From: Candidatus Mailhella merdavium
GTDB lineage: Bacteria > Desulfobacterota > Desulfovibrionia > Desulfovibrionales > Desulfovibrionaceae
Assembly (NCBI GenBank): GCA_019119045.1
Contig: DWXS01000050.1
Location: 1 to 64,000 of the forward strand
Direction: 5' to 3'
DNA: 64,000 nt
Shown: one piece after another, positions 43,830 to 52,157 of the stretch
How the letters are laid out: every line of letters begins with the position of its first letter
Numbering within the stretch: the stretch's first letter is position 1
Notes under the pieces: model-generated
Told to the model about the DNA's origin: nothing
Database searches by the model: none
The model's input: only the letters and a program-made list of their open reading frames with translations
Translations under genes and position numbers: made by a program

Positions 43830-43943
43830 CTATTGTCTCTCCTGTTTCCCCGCCGCTTCCCGGCAGGGATGAGCTGATCTGTTACAGAGTGTGCCGCTTT
43901 GTTCCGCTGGGGCGAAAAGAACAGACACACAGGGAGGATATTT

Positions 43944-44240
43944 CTACAGGCGCACCACACCTCTGCGGCCTGCGCCGGGCAGAGAGCCGGAAGAGGCGGC
44001 AGCCGGACGGCTCTGGGCCGCACGGGCTTCTCCGGCGCGTTTGGCCTCGGCCTGCGCTTTTTCAACGAAGCTGCGCTCTTCGGGAGAAAGCTTGCTCATA
44101 TCCAGCTTCTCCCCTCCCTGTTCGGGCAGACCGGCCTGCTTACGCAGGGCCTTTTCCTGAGCCTCGAGGCGGGAAAACTCTTCTTTAATGGCGGCAAACG
44201 CTTCAAACTGCTTCTTCATATCCTGTTCGGAATAAGCCAT
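43944..44240 (-). CDS. LcrG/PcrG-like small T3SS protein
   Basis: 98 residues from the ATG at 44240 (AAAGGAG upstream). A helical, charged N-terminal half is followed by LSPEERSFVEKAQAEAKR and a basic tail ending GRRGVVRL. LcrG/PcrG proteins are about 95 residues, have a similar PAEREL.. helix and a basic RG-containing end, and are encoded directly before the tip protein and translocator genes, as here. LcrG binds the tip protein and restrains secretion. The similarity is short, so this is a positional and pattern-based call. Confidence 0.55.
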   Translation of the reverse strand: MAYSEQDMKKQFEAFAAIKEEFSRLEAQEKALRKQAGLPEQGGEKLDMSKLSPEERSFVEKAQAEAKRAGEARAAQSRPAAASSGSLPGAGRRGVVRL

Positions 44241-44293
44241 ACTACACGCTCCTTTTGATGGCGGCACTTTCGTTTCCATGTTGGCTCACAATA

Positions 44294-44309
44294 AGCACAA
44301 AGTGTGCCA
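44294..44309 (-). promoter_or_regulatory. Sigma-54 promoter of the LcrG-like/filament/translocator operon
   Basis: On the minus strand TGGCAC, ACTTT, GTGCT, preceded by T: a full -24 element and a -12 element with one mismatch, GG and GC 10 bases apart. Transcription would start near 44283, about 40 bases before the ATG at 44240. Confidence 0.8.
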
Positions 44310-44554
44310 ACCATGAAATACCTTGAAAAAATAAACATGTTTAGACATACAACGCCTTCTTTGCGCCAAAAAAATTGGCACAAAGATTACGGCTTCCGTT
44401 CACGGACTTATGATATAAGAACGGCACCCCCCTCACAAGAAAAAAGAGAGTGGCGGCAGCCCGCATTTCGAACGGCCGCAATCTCTGTCGAGCCTTGTCT
44501 TGCCGTCGGAATGGCTCCATGATATTTCTGAAAAGGCAAGCCATTCCCGAGGTT

Positions 44555-44570
44555 CGGCACGATTCTGGCA
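44555..44570 (+). promoter_or_regulatory. Possible sigma-54 promoter of the sctW operon
   Basis: CGGCAC, GATTC, TGGCA: correct 10-base spacing between GG and GC, with two departures from consensus. It lies 57 bases before the sctW ATG. Confidence 0.5.
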
Positions 44571-44626
44571 TAATCTCCCGACGACAGGGAAAATCGCCAA
44601 CCTTTTTGGGAATCCGGAGCCTGAAC

Positions 44627-45745
44627 ATGTCCATTGATTTTTCCATCCAGCAGCAGGGCGTAACTACACAGCAGAACGTGGGGTTTTCCTCGTCGTCCGC
44701 CGCTGTGGGTTCACTGTTCGGCAATGCGGCGGCAGTGGTGGAATCGCCCATGTCGCTTTTGGCCGACGCCGCGGAAGAGCTGACCTTCGCCGCAGACACA
44801 ACGGACGACTTCGAACTGGACGAACGCAAGGAACGCGACGAAATCGACGAGGCCATGGAAGAGCGCGTCAAGAAGTATCAGGAGCTGATGCGTGAAAGCG
44901 GGGAAGCCGAGCAGCTCAATCAGCTCAAAGATGCCATCCGGGCCCGCGAAGGCCGGGAACACGCATTGCGTCAGGCCCGTCAGCGCTTTCCCGATCCATC
45001 TGACGCATGGGCGGCTCTGAAGGACATCCGCGACGAACTTGCCGGAGATTCCTCCGTATCTGCCGAAACTTTGCGAGGTGTGGATGAGGCCCTGGCGGAG
45101 CTGGAAGCCTCGGAAGGCCCTGCCATTCGTTCCGGCATATGCGGCGCGCTGAATGCAAAAGGCTTTGGCAGTCTGGGTTCTCCTTCCGAGCTGGGCGCGC
45201 TGTACCGGGGCGCAGTGTGCGACTTTGCCGACGTCAATGATCTTTATGCTCATATTCAGAAAAAATACGGCAACGACTTTGATGCCGCACTGGACTTTCT
45301 GTACAAGGCTCTGGCCAGCGACATGGCCGCTGACGTACCCAGTATGGAAAAAACCCATCTTGAGCATGTGAATAACGGCTTCGGGGAGCTGCGCTCTCTC
45401 CAGAGCGCACGCGGGCTTTGCGCCAAACTGCTGGAACGCTGGGCCTCCGTACACGGCGTAAAAGACTGCCCTCTCGACGATATGGCCTTGCTGGGCAAAA
45501 TTGTCGGCCTGCGTAAGGAACATTTCATCAGCTCTTCTCAGATTACCCGTCTGGCCGACGAGGCCGGAGCGCGGGATATTGAACGCAAGGTACTTTTCCT
45601 TCAGGAACTGCTGAATACCACGCGATCGTTCGCCCCCACGCTTTTTGACGGCAACGAAGGCCGCATGAAGGTGCTTGACGCCGTTCAGGGCGCCGTGGAC
45701 AACGCCATTGCCGAAGAAGACGCCTGGCTGGCCAGTCAGGAATAA
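44627..45745 (+). CDS. sctW: T3SS gatekeeper SctW (YopN-TyeA fusion type)
   Basis: 372 residues from the ATG at 44627 (GGAG upstream). An N-terminal disordered secretion region (about 1-60) is followed by helical X-bundle domains typical of HrpJ/YopN (KKYQELMRESGEAEQLNQL; YAHIQKKYGNDFDAALDFLYKAL). The C-terminal part (GLCAKLLERWASVHGVKDC, then KVLFLQELLNTTRSFAPTLF) corresponds to TyeA, so YopN and TyeA are one chain as in MxiC/InvE-type proteins. It blocks effector export until host contact. First gene of the sctW-sycN-X-Y-V order of Yersinia. Confidence 0.88.
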   Translation: MSIDFSIQQQGVTTQQNVGFSSSSAAVGSLFGNAAAVVESPMSLLADAAEELTFAADTTDDFELDERKERDEIDEAMEERVKKYQELMRESGEAEQLNQLKDAIRAREGREHALRQARQRFPDPSDAWAALKDIRDELAGDSSVSAETLRGVDEALAELEASEGPAIRSGICGALNAKGFGSLGSPSELGALYRGAVCDFADVNDLYAHIQKKYGNDFDAALDFLYKALASDMAADVPSMEKTHLEHVNNGFGELRSLQSARGLCAKLLERWASVHGVKDCPLDDMALLGKIVGLRKEHFISSSQITRLADEAGARDIERKVLFLQELLNTTRSFAPTLFDGNEGRMKVLDAVQGAVDNAIAEEDAWLASQE

Positions 45746-45817
45746 TGCGGCGGCCGTCCTCTTTCTTCCGGCCTGAAAAGCCGGGAACAGAGGCTTTTCC
45801 CCAAGGAGAATTTAACT

Positions 45818-46195
45818 ATGCTGGAACGGGAACTGAACGAATTCGGCAGACGCATGGGCCTGCCCGGACTGAACTTCGGGCCGGACGGACTGGTGGCGCT
45901 GGATGTGGATCGCATGGGGCGTCTGCACCTGGAACGCGGCGGAAGAGCCGGGGCGGAAGAGCTGCTGCTGTATCTGGCCCGCCCCTTTCCCGCGCATGAC
46001 AGAGAAACGCCGGAACGTGCGCTGGCGTTCTGCCATTACCGATACCCCCGCCCCTTTCCTCTGAGCGCAGGCATACACGGGGAACAGCTCATCATGCTGA
46101 CCCGTCTGACGGAACGGGAAACCACGGCGGCAAACATGGAAAAAGCCGTTCTCATGCTCGCGGACGCCATGAACAAGGTCAATCAGGGAGTCTGA
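45818..46195 (+). CDS. CesT-type chaperone, SycN-like
   Basis: 125 residues; AAGGAG precedes the ATG. Alpha-beta pattern of class I chaperones: N-terminal helix (LERELNEFGRRMGLPGL), strands (GLVALDVDRMGRLHLER; EELLLYLARPF) and a C-terminal helix (NMEKAVLMLADAMNKV). Position between sctW and sctX equals sycN. It probably pairs with the YscB-like protein (37871) to escort SctW. Confidence 0.75.
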   Translation: MLERELNEFGRRMGLPGLNFGPDGLVALDVDRMGRLHLERGGRAGAEELLLYLARPFPAHDRETPERALAFCHYRYPRPFPLSAGIHGEQLIMLTRLTERETTAANMEKAVLMLADAMNKVNQGV

Positions 46196-46197
46196 TC

Positions 46198-46566
46198 ATG
46201 CCCTCCGTATCGCTTAATCTGCTGGATCCGAATCTGGGGATCCAAAATGTCATGGATGCCGGAAGCGGCGCACACATGCCCGAAGCCAGACCTCTTGCCG
46301 CCACCGTGCTGCGCGAGGCGGGGCTGGATGAACTGTACAGCTTTAAAGCGGCGGAAAAGCAGCTCGATGCGGCCCTCTGCCCCTCCGTGGGAGACGGCTC
46401 CATACTCCAGCCGGAAATCTTTCAGAGCGAACTGAAAGGCGGGCTGAACGCACTGAAGGACAGCCGTTCTCCGGCTGTAAGAGCGTTTGTCCGGGACGAG
46501 CTTGCCCCATTGCTGGAAAATACGGAACTTCTGAAGGCCTATACCGGGCTGATGCTGGGAGGCTAA
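46198..46566 (+). CDS. sctX: Early T3SS substrate SctX (YscX-like)
   Basis: 122 residues, exactly the length of YscX, with GGGAG before the ATG. N-terminal half polar; the C-terminal half is helical (FQSELKGGLNALK; RAFVRDELAPLLENTELLKAY). YscX is exported early and binds SctV through its partner YscY. Found only in Ysc-type and chlamydial-type systems, so it classifies this T3SS. Direct sequence similarity is modest; order sctW-sycN-X-Y-V is decisive. Confidence 0.75.
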   Translation: MPSVSLNLLDPNLGIQNVMDAGSGAHMPEARPLAATVLREAGLDELYSFKAAEKQLDAALCPSVGDGSILQPEIFQSELKGGLNALKDSRSPAVRAFVRDELAPLLENTELLKAYTGLMLGG

Positions 46567-46569
46567 CGC

Positions 46570-46929
46570 ATGGCTGAAGGCGAAAAGGACGCGCTGACGG
46601 GCGAGCAGCGCCGCGCTCTGCTGGTGCTGGGTTATCTGTTTCTGCGCATGGGGCAATTTGAACGGGCAAAGAAGCTTTATGCCGCCCTTCTTGCGCTGGA
46701 TCCCGACGACAACTGGGCGCATCGCAGCATGGCTGCGGCTCTGGTGGCTCTGGACGACGGAAGCGGCGCGCTCACGCATATCGACAAGGCCTTGGGTACG
46801 GCTCCCCTGTCCTCCCGCGATAATGCGCTTTATCTGCTCAAGGCCCGCGCCCTGTGGCGCACCGGCCGTTCCGACGAGGCAAAAAACGCGGTGAACGCCT
46901 GGATCGCCGCGGGAGGGAGCCGCCAGTGA
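46570..46929 (+). CDS. sctY: SctY (YscY-like TPR chaperone of SctX)
   Basis: 119 residues made of three TPR-like helix pairs (ALLVLGYLFLRMGQFERAKKLY; AHRSMAAALVALDDGSGAL; ALYLLKARALWRTGRSDEAKNAV). Location between sctX and sctV and the close overlap with sctV (GTGA) match yscY. It binds SctX and brings it to SctV. Confidence 0.85.
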   Translation: MAEGEKDALTGEQRRALLVLGYLFLRMGQFERAKKLYAALLALDPDDNWAHRSMAAALVALDDGSGALTHIDKALGTAPLSSRDNALYLLKARALWRTGRSDEAKNAVNAWIAAGGSRQ

Positions 46930-49019
46930 GCCTTTTTTCCGACGCACGCAGTATTGTCTCGGCCACTACCAGACACAGCGACCTTGCTCTTGTGGGTCTG
47001 CTGGTTGCGGTCATCGCCCTGATGATCATGCCCCTGCCCACGGCCCTGGTCGATACGCTCATCGGGGCAAATCTTGCGCTTTCCTTCGCCATCATGATGA
47101 TGACGATGTACGTCAAGACACCGCTGGAATTTTCCTCCTTTCCCACCATGCTGCTGTTCACCACGCTGTTCCGCGTGGGTCTGAACATCACCACCACCCG
47201 CCTGATCCTGCTCAATGCCGACGCGGGGGAAATCATCCAGACCTTCGGCGAGTTTGCTCTGGGCGGCAACTTCGTGGTGGGGGCGGTGGTCTTCCTGATC
47301 CTCACCATCGTCCAGTTTCTGGTTATTTCCAAGGGCGCGGAGCGCGTGGCCGAAGTAGGCGCGCGTTTCACTCTGGACGCCATGCCCGGCAAGCAGATGT
47401 CCATTGACGCGGACATGCGCGCCGGGGTCATCGACATGGAGGAAGCCCAGAAACGACGCGATGCCATAAGTCAGGAAAGCAAGATGTTCGGCGCCATGGA
47501 CGGCGCCATGAAGTTCGTCAAGGGCGACAGCATTGCCGGGATGATCGTGGCTGTGGTCAACATCGTCGGCGGTACGATCATCGGCATCACCCAGCACGGC
47601 ATTTCCGCGGGGGAAGCCCTTCAGATTTACGGCATCCTGACCATCGGGGACGGCCTTGTTTCCCAGATTCCCTCGTTGATCATCGCCATTTCCGCCGGTA
47701 TTCTGATCACCCGCTCCGGCGATACCGATGTGGACGTGGGCGCGCAAATCGGCGGCCAGTTCTTCGCCCAGCCCAAGGCGCTGCAAATGGCCGGCGGTCT
47801 GATTTTTCTTTTTGCGCTCATTCCCGGCTTTCCCAAGCCGCAGCTCTTTACGCTGGCCTTTGCCGTAGGCGGGCTGGGCTATGTGCTGGGCAAACTCAAG
47901 TCCGCGCCGGAAGAACGGGACTCCCGCAAGGAACTGGCGCAGTCCCTCAAGCCTACGGTCAAGAGCCGGAGCAAGGCCGGACGCGCCGGCCCGCAGGATG
48001 AATTTGCCCCGACTGTTCCCATCATTCTCGATATTTCCGAAGGGCTGGCCTCCTCGCTGGATTATGATTCCCTGAACGACGATCTGGCCGCACTGCGCCG
48101 CGCTCTTTACTTTGACCTCGGCGTGCCCTTCCCCGGCATCAATCTCCGCGTTTCCCCGTCTCTGCCGGGGCTTTCCTATGTATTGCAGGTCAATGAAATT
48201 CCCATGTCGCGCGGACAGCTGGAAGCGGGCATGATTCTCGCGCGGGAAAGCGAGGAAACCCTGCGTATGCTCGGCGTGGACGTTAAAAAGGGAGAAAATT
48301 TCCTCCCGGATGTGGAAAGCCTGTGGGTTCCTGCGGATAAACAGGCTCTGCTGGAGCAGGCAGGCCTTGTCTGCATGAACCATTCCCGCATTCTGGCCTA
48401 TCACCTTTCCCTGGTGCTGGCGCGTCATGCCTCCAGCTTCATCGGTATGCAGGAAACCAAATACCTGCTGGATAAAATGGAGGAACGCGCCCCGGATCTG
48501 GTGCGCGAAGCCACGCGCCTGCTCCCTGTGCAGCGCATTGCGGAAATTTTCCAGCGTCTTGCCCAGGAACAGATCTCCATCCGCGATCTGCGCAGTATTC
48601 TGGAAGCCATCATCGAATGGAGCCCCAAGGAAAAAGATACCGTCATGCTCACCGAATATGTGCGCGGCGCACTGAAACGCCAGATCAGTTACATGTATTC
48701 GCGCGGACAGAACATGCTGCCGGCCATTCTCATGGATCCCTCGGTGGAGGAAACCATACGCAAGGCCATACGCCAGACCTCTGCCGGGGCCTTTCTGGCT
48801 CTAGATCCGGACACGACGCGCCGCTTCATCGATGCCGTAAGCGCAGCCGCCGGCGACTACCGCAAGCATCCGCAGATTCCCGTGCTGCTGGCCAGCATGG
48901 ACATACGCCGCTATGTGCGGCGCCTTATCGAGGGCGAACACTACAAACTGCCCGTGGTCTCATATCAGGAAATCACGCCGGAAATCAGCGTGCAGCCTGT
49001 GAACAGGATACGTCTGTGA
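46926..49019 (+). CDS. sctV: T3SS export gate protein SctV
   Basis: 697 residues from the GTG at 46926, which overlaps the sctY stop and follows GGGAGGGAG; the frame is open earlier but only as a shadow of sctY. Seven to eight membrane helices occupy about 20-320, with the FHIPEP-type motif region PTMLLFTTLFRVGLNI and DAMPGKQMSIDADMR. The cytoplasmic nonamer-forming domain runs from about 350 to the end. Homologous to YscV/FlhA; binds chaperone-substrate complexes. Confidence 0.97.
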   Translation: MSLFSDARSIVSATTRHSDLALVGLLVAVIALMIMPLPTALVDTLIGANLALSFAIMMMTMYVKTPLEFSSFPTMLLFTTLFRVGLNITTTRLILLNADAGEIIQTFGEFALGGNFVVGAVVFLILTIVQFLVISKGAERVAEVGARFTLDAMPGKQMSIDADMRAGVIDMEEAQKRRDAISQESKMFGAMDGAMKFVKGDSIAGMIVAVVNIVGGTIIGITQHGISAGEALQIYGILTIGDGLVSQIPSLIIAISAGILITRSGDTDVDVGAQIGGQFFAQPKALQMAGGLIFLFALIPGFPKPQLFTLAFAVGGLGYVLGKLKSAPEERDSRKELAQSLKPTVKSRSKAGRAGPQDEFAPTVPIILDISEGLASSLDYDSLNDDLAALRRALYFDLGVPFPGINLRVSPSLPGLSYVLQVNEIPMSRGQLEAGMILARESEETLRMLGVDVKKGENFLPDVESLWVPADKQALLEQAGLVCMNHSRILAYHLSLVLARHASSFIGMQETKYLLDKMEERAPDLVREATRLLPVQRIAEIFQRLAQEQISIRDLRSILEAIIEWSPKEKDTVMLTEYVRGALKRQISYMYSRGQNMLPAILMDPSVEETIRKAIRQTSAGAFLALDPDTTRRFIDAVSAAAGDYRKHPQIPVLLASMDIRRYVRRLIEGEHYKLPVVSYQEITPEISVQPVNRIRL

Positions 49020-49040
49020 CAGCCGGCCGGGAGAAGCTTC

Positions 49041-49298
49041 ATGGAACTTGCCATTGAATACGCCGTCCGGGCCCTGTATCTGGTCATGATTCTTTCCCTT
49101 CCCCCCATTGTGGTGGCCTCGGCCGTCGGCATCGTGCTGAGCCTCATCCAGGCCATTACCCAGTTGCAGGAACAGACCCTCACCTTCGGCGTAAAACTGC
49201 TGGCCGTGGGCGTCACCCTCTTCATCATGGGCGGCTGGCTGGGAGGGGAAATACTGCGCTACAGCGCAGATATCTTCAACCGCTTTTATCTGATATGA
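49041..49298 (+). CDS. sctS: T3SS export apparatus protein SctS
   Basis: 85 residues with two membrane helices (LYLVMILSLPPIVVASAVGI and LLAVGVTLFIMGGWLGGEIL) separated by ALTQ-type loop SLIQAITQLQEQTLTFG, the hallmark of YscS/FliQ. GGGAG precedes the ATG. Unlike most systems it is separated from sctR. Confidence 0.95.
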   Translation: MELAIEYAVRALYLVMILSLPPIVVASAVGIVLSLIQAITQLQEQTLTFGVKLLAVGVTLFIMGGWLGGEILRYSADIFNRFYLI

Positions 49299-49310
49299 AC
49301 CTCTCTCCTT

Positions 49311-49326
49311 TGGCATGCCTTTTGCT
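49311..49326 (+). promoter_or_regulatory. Sigma-54 promoter of the chaperone-effector-sctT genes
   Basis: TGGCAT, GCCTT, TTGCT: matches the consensus TGGCAY-N5-TTGCW at every fixed base. It starts 13 bases after the sctS stop and 84 bases before the chaperone ATG. Confidence 0.9.
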
Positions 49327-49394
49327 TTTCTCCGAAATATCGTCCGTGAAGAGAACAGATGCCAATATTTTTGGTACCAACATAAGGAAACTCT

Positions 49395-49871
49395 ATGCGT
49401 AAAACACTGCATGAACTTGCGGCAGGATATGCTGCCGCAAGCGGCTGCCTCTGTAAGAGCGAAGACGGAAGCTGTCAGGCCGTCCTTACTGTGGAAGGAC
49501 TGGATGTACACATCGGTCTGGTGGAAAGCTCCGGCATGATCGTATTCCAGACCGGCGTGGCTTTGCTTCCGCAGGCAGGAAGAGAAGAATTCTGCATGAA
49601 GCTCCTTACCGCCAACAATCTTTTTCTGGATACCATGGGATTTACGCTCGGTGTGGATGAACATCAGGAACTGGTCACCATCCAGCTTGCCTGGGATCTT
49701 TCCCATCTGGAGGCCGAGAGCTTTGCCCGCATCGTGAATAATCTGCTCGCTGTGGCAGCGGACTGGATGATCCGCCTGAATGAATGGCGGCCTTCCTCAT
49801 CCGCTGGAGAAGGCTCCGCTCCTGCCGAAAATTCCGGCGAAGTGCCGTTCATGAACTTCCTGAAAGTTTAG
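49395..49871 (+). CDS. CesT/SycE-type effector chaperone
   Basis: 158 residues; AAGGAAA precedes the ATG. Acidic, with the class I chaperone pattern: helix (LHELAAGYAAASG), strands (GMIVFQTGVALLP; TMGFTLGVDEHQELVTIQLAWDL) and a C-terminal helix (SFARIVNNLLAVAADWMIRL). It lies 14 bases before the candidate effector gene, the usual layout of a dedicated chaperone and its cargo. Confidence 0.85.
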   Translation: MRKTLHELAAGYAAASGCLCKSEDGSCQAVLTVEGLDVHIGLVESSGMIVFQTGVALLPQAGREEFCMKLLTANNLFLDTMGFTLGVDEHQELVTIQLAWDLSHLEAESFARIVNNLLAVAADWMIRLNEWRPSSSAGEGSAPAENSGEVPFMNFLKV

Positions 49872-49885
49872 GGCAGGTGAAGATC

Positions 49886-50965
49886 ATGCGTATCGATTCC
49901 AGCCAGCAGATGTTCCGGCACATTGAAAACGGCGGAAATCTCAAACTGAACAGTGATGGACAGCTTGAAACCCAGAGCGCGGCCGGGCACTTTTTTCAGA
50001 AAATCGGCGATGCGTTCCGCTCTCTCAGCGCGGGAGGACGCGCCTCCATTGAAACACGCAATGCAAGACTGCACGAGGCCATGGCCGATATGGTGCGGCG
50101 GGACGCGCTGGTCAACCCGGCTCAGGCAAACATCCCGCAGCCTCCGATCAGCCAGCTCCAGCGAAGCCGCATGTGCGCGAATCTTGCCATGGCTGGGGAA
50201 CTGACAAAACTCCCGCCCGAAACCAGAGCGGCGACACGCGCCCTGGTTCTGTATCAACTTGAGAAACACGACGTTCTGAATCGCGATGCAGGAACCATAC
50301 GCGCCAATATTCCTCAATTCATGCAGATAATCACCGGGGATCCCGTCCTGTCCAGTGCGATGAAGTGTTCGTACTCCCGTACCCGCGAACAGCTGCAGCC
50401 CATGATGAATGAAATAGCTGACGCTATGAAGGCGGAATTCCAGAAACCATCGCAGCAGGCCGGCATTAAAAACGGCATACATGAGATTTTTCCCAAAGAC
50501 GCAAAGCGTGATTCGATCGGCAGCATCAACGGCCAGCCTGTGGATAAAACAAATCCGGGAGGACAGCTCAAGGCTCTTGTTCCCGATGACAAAATAAGCG
50601 CCTTTATCAGCTTTGCTGCTTCTCAGGCGGGTATTGAAGGCGATCTTTACACACATCTTGCCCTGCCCGGCGGCACAAAACCCTTTCCGGACAGCCCCGA
50701 GCTGGGTGAACTTCAGGCAAAAGGACTGCACCTTGGTACCCCCAATCACAAATATGATCTCCATATCCAGAACGGCAAGGCTACCATACGGCTGGATATA
50801 GATATCGCCCTTCAGGCGCTGGGAAGCCCCAACAAAGGACATGGCCTCGGCGGAAGCAAGTATACGGCAATCATGGAAATTGACCTCAATCAGGATATGA
50901 CGGGCAAGATCGTGCCCGACTTCACACTCAGCGGCGAATGTACGGCCTTCGGGCCGGATGAATAA
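49886..50965 (+). CDS. Candidate T3SS effector of unknown activity
   Basis: 359 residues from the ATG at 49886 (CAGGTGAAG upstream); longer readings run through the chaperone gene. Not recognised. The first 30 residues are polar and rich in S, N and Q, as in T3SS export signals. Residues about 37-60 (FFQKIGDAFRSLSAGGRAS) form an amphipathic segment that could be the chaperone-binding region. The centre is helical, and the C-terminal third (from about 255) is beta-rich with KYTAIMEIDLNQDM and ends DFTLSGECTAFG. No catalytic signature was found. Placement behind a CesT-type chaperone and a sigma-54 promoter, inside the T3SS locus, is the argument for an effector. Confidence 0.65.
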   Translation: MRIDSSQQMFRHIENGGNLKLNSDGQLETQSAAGHFFQKIGDAFRSLSAGGRASIETRNARLHEAMADMVRRDALVNPAQANIPQPPISQLQRSRMCANLAMAGELTKLPPETRAATRALVLYQLEKHDVLNRDAGTIRANIPQFMQIITGDPVLSSAMKCSYSRTREQLQPMMNEIADAMKAEFQKPSQQAGIKNGIHEIFPKDAKRDSIGSINGQPVDKTNPGGQLKALVPDDKISAFISFAASQAGIEGDLYTHLALPGGTKPFPDSPELGELQAKGLHLGTPNHKYDLHIQNGKATIRLDIDIALQALGSPNKGHGLGGSKYTAIMEIDLNQDMTGKIVPDFTLSGECTAFGPDE

Positions 50966-50987
50966 ATCCGGACAGCAGGGGCCGAAC

Positions 50988-51818
50988 ATGGACATCACCG
51001 CTCTGTTTCAGACGCTGGACGGCTATCGCCATCTGACGGCGGTGCTGCTCGGCATGCCGAGACTCTTCACCATCGCGCTGGTCGCTCCCTTTTTCGGCGC
51101 TTCGGTGGTGACGGGGCAGGTGCGTCTGGTGCTGGTGCTGGCTCTGTATCTGCCCCTGCATCCCATGATTGTGGGGAGCCTTAGCCCCGAGGCAAGTCTT
51201 TCCGCAGCTCTCTCGCTGGAAACGGGGGGAAGGCTGGCTCTTCTGCTGTGCAAGGAAACGCTGCTCGGGCTGATGATTGGCTTCCTCGGAGGCATGGCCT
51301 TCTGGGCCGTGCAGAGCGCGGGCTTTTTCATCGACAACCAGCGCGGAGCAAGCATGGCGGAAGGCACGGATATTCTTTCCGGCGAACAGAGCAGCCCCAT
51401 GGGTCAGCTTCTGTTCCAGAGCCTGACCTGCCTCTTTTATGCTTCCGGAGCCTTTCTGGCCTTTGTCGGCGTCATCTATGCCAGTTATGAACTCTGGCCC
51501 GTAGCCCGTCCCCTTCCTGCGAAATTTACCATGGCCCTGCCCCTGTATTTCGCGGGCAAGGTAGGCTGGCTTATGGGGCACATGCTGCTGCTGGCCGGGC
51601 CGATCTCCGTGGCCTGTCTGCTCACGGACATTTCTCTGGGGCTGGTCAACCGCTTTGCTTCTCAGCTCAATGTCTATGTACTTGCCATGCCCATCAAGAG
51701 CGGACTGGCCGCCTTTCTGATCTGCTTTTATTTCGGGCTGCTGCTTTCGCACGCGCCCGAGCTGTTCGACTTCATCAGGGAATCCATCCTGACCCTGCCC
51801 AACCTTCTGGGCTCATAG
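50988..51818 (+). CDS. sctT: T3SS export apparatus protein SctT
   Basis: 276 residues from the ATG at 50988 (AGGGG 6 bases upstream). An ATG at 50958 overlapping the effector stop would add ten residues and cannot be excluded. Six or more membrane helices; FIDNQRGASMAEGTDILSGE and SSPMGQLLFQ are the conserved YscT/FliR region. Forms the export gate core with SctR and SctS. Confidence 0.94.
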   Translation: MDITALFQTLDGYRHLTAVLLGMPRLFTIALVAPFFGASVVTGQVRLVLVLALYLPLHPMIVGSLSPEASLSAALSLETGGRLALLLCKETLLGLMIGFLGGMAFWAVQSAGFFIDNQRGASMAEGTDILSGEQSSPMGQLLFQSLTCLFYASGAFLAFVGVIYASYELWPVARPLPAKFTMALPLYFAGKVGWLMGHMLLLAGPISVACLLTDISLGLVNRFASQLNVYVLAMPIKSGLAAFLICFYFGLLLSHAPELFDFIRESILTLPNLLGS

Positions 51819-51881
51819 AAAGCACTGCGGAACAGTATCTTTCCTCTTTTTCAAACCTCATCTGCGCTATTCGGAGGTACC

Positions 51882-52085
51882 ATGAGCTGCGACAACAAAG
51901 CTCCCTGCCCCTGCACCTATGATTGCCCGCGTCACGGCAAATGCTGCGCCTGCGTGGCCCATCACCGCGACCATGATGAAGGCGTACCGGCCTGCTTCTT
52001 CTCACCGGAAGCGGAAGCTACCTACGACCGGAGTATTGAAGCCCTGTGCAGAGACCGGGGATTGCGCCTTGCTCCCCGTCCGTGA
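51882..52085 (+). CDS. Small cysteine-rich protein (DUF6485-like)
   Basis: 67 residues; CGGAGG precedes the ATG. Eight cysteines, most in the first half (CDNKAPCPCTYDCPRHGKCCAC), with two histidines, suggesting a metal site. Resembles small DUF6485-type proteins of unknown function common in anaerobes. Unlikely to be part of the secretion machine; it lies between sctT and sctU with an SDR gene. Confidence 0.75.
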   Translation: MSCDNKAPCPCTYDCPRHGKCCACVAHHRDHDEGVPACFFSPEAEATYDRSIEALCRDRGLRLAPRP

Positions 52086-52157
52086 ACCCCACAAAAAGCC
52101 TGAAAAACAAAATCTTCACTTCTACGCGGCGGAAAAACCCCATAAAAAGGATAAGCT

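Larger units (their letters stand above)
44241..44626. other. 386-bp divergent T3SS control region
   Basis: Separates the translocator operon (minus) from the sctW operon (plus). It holds sigma-54 sites at 44294-44309 (minus) and 44555-44570 (plus). An isolated TGGCAC at 44376-44381 on plus lacks a -12 element at the right distance. Space is sufficient for activator binding sites, but I could not pick out a repeated one. The plus-strand frame is open upstream of sctW without a ribosome site. Confidence 0.6.

Noticed and set aside
44376..44393. Second plus-strand sigma-54 site starting TGGCAC before sctW
   Set aside because: The next GC is 13 bases after GG instead of 10, and no -12 element fits.
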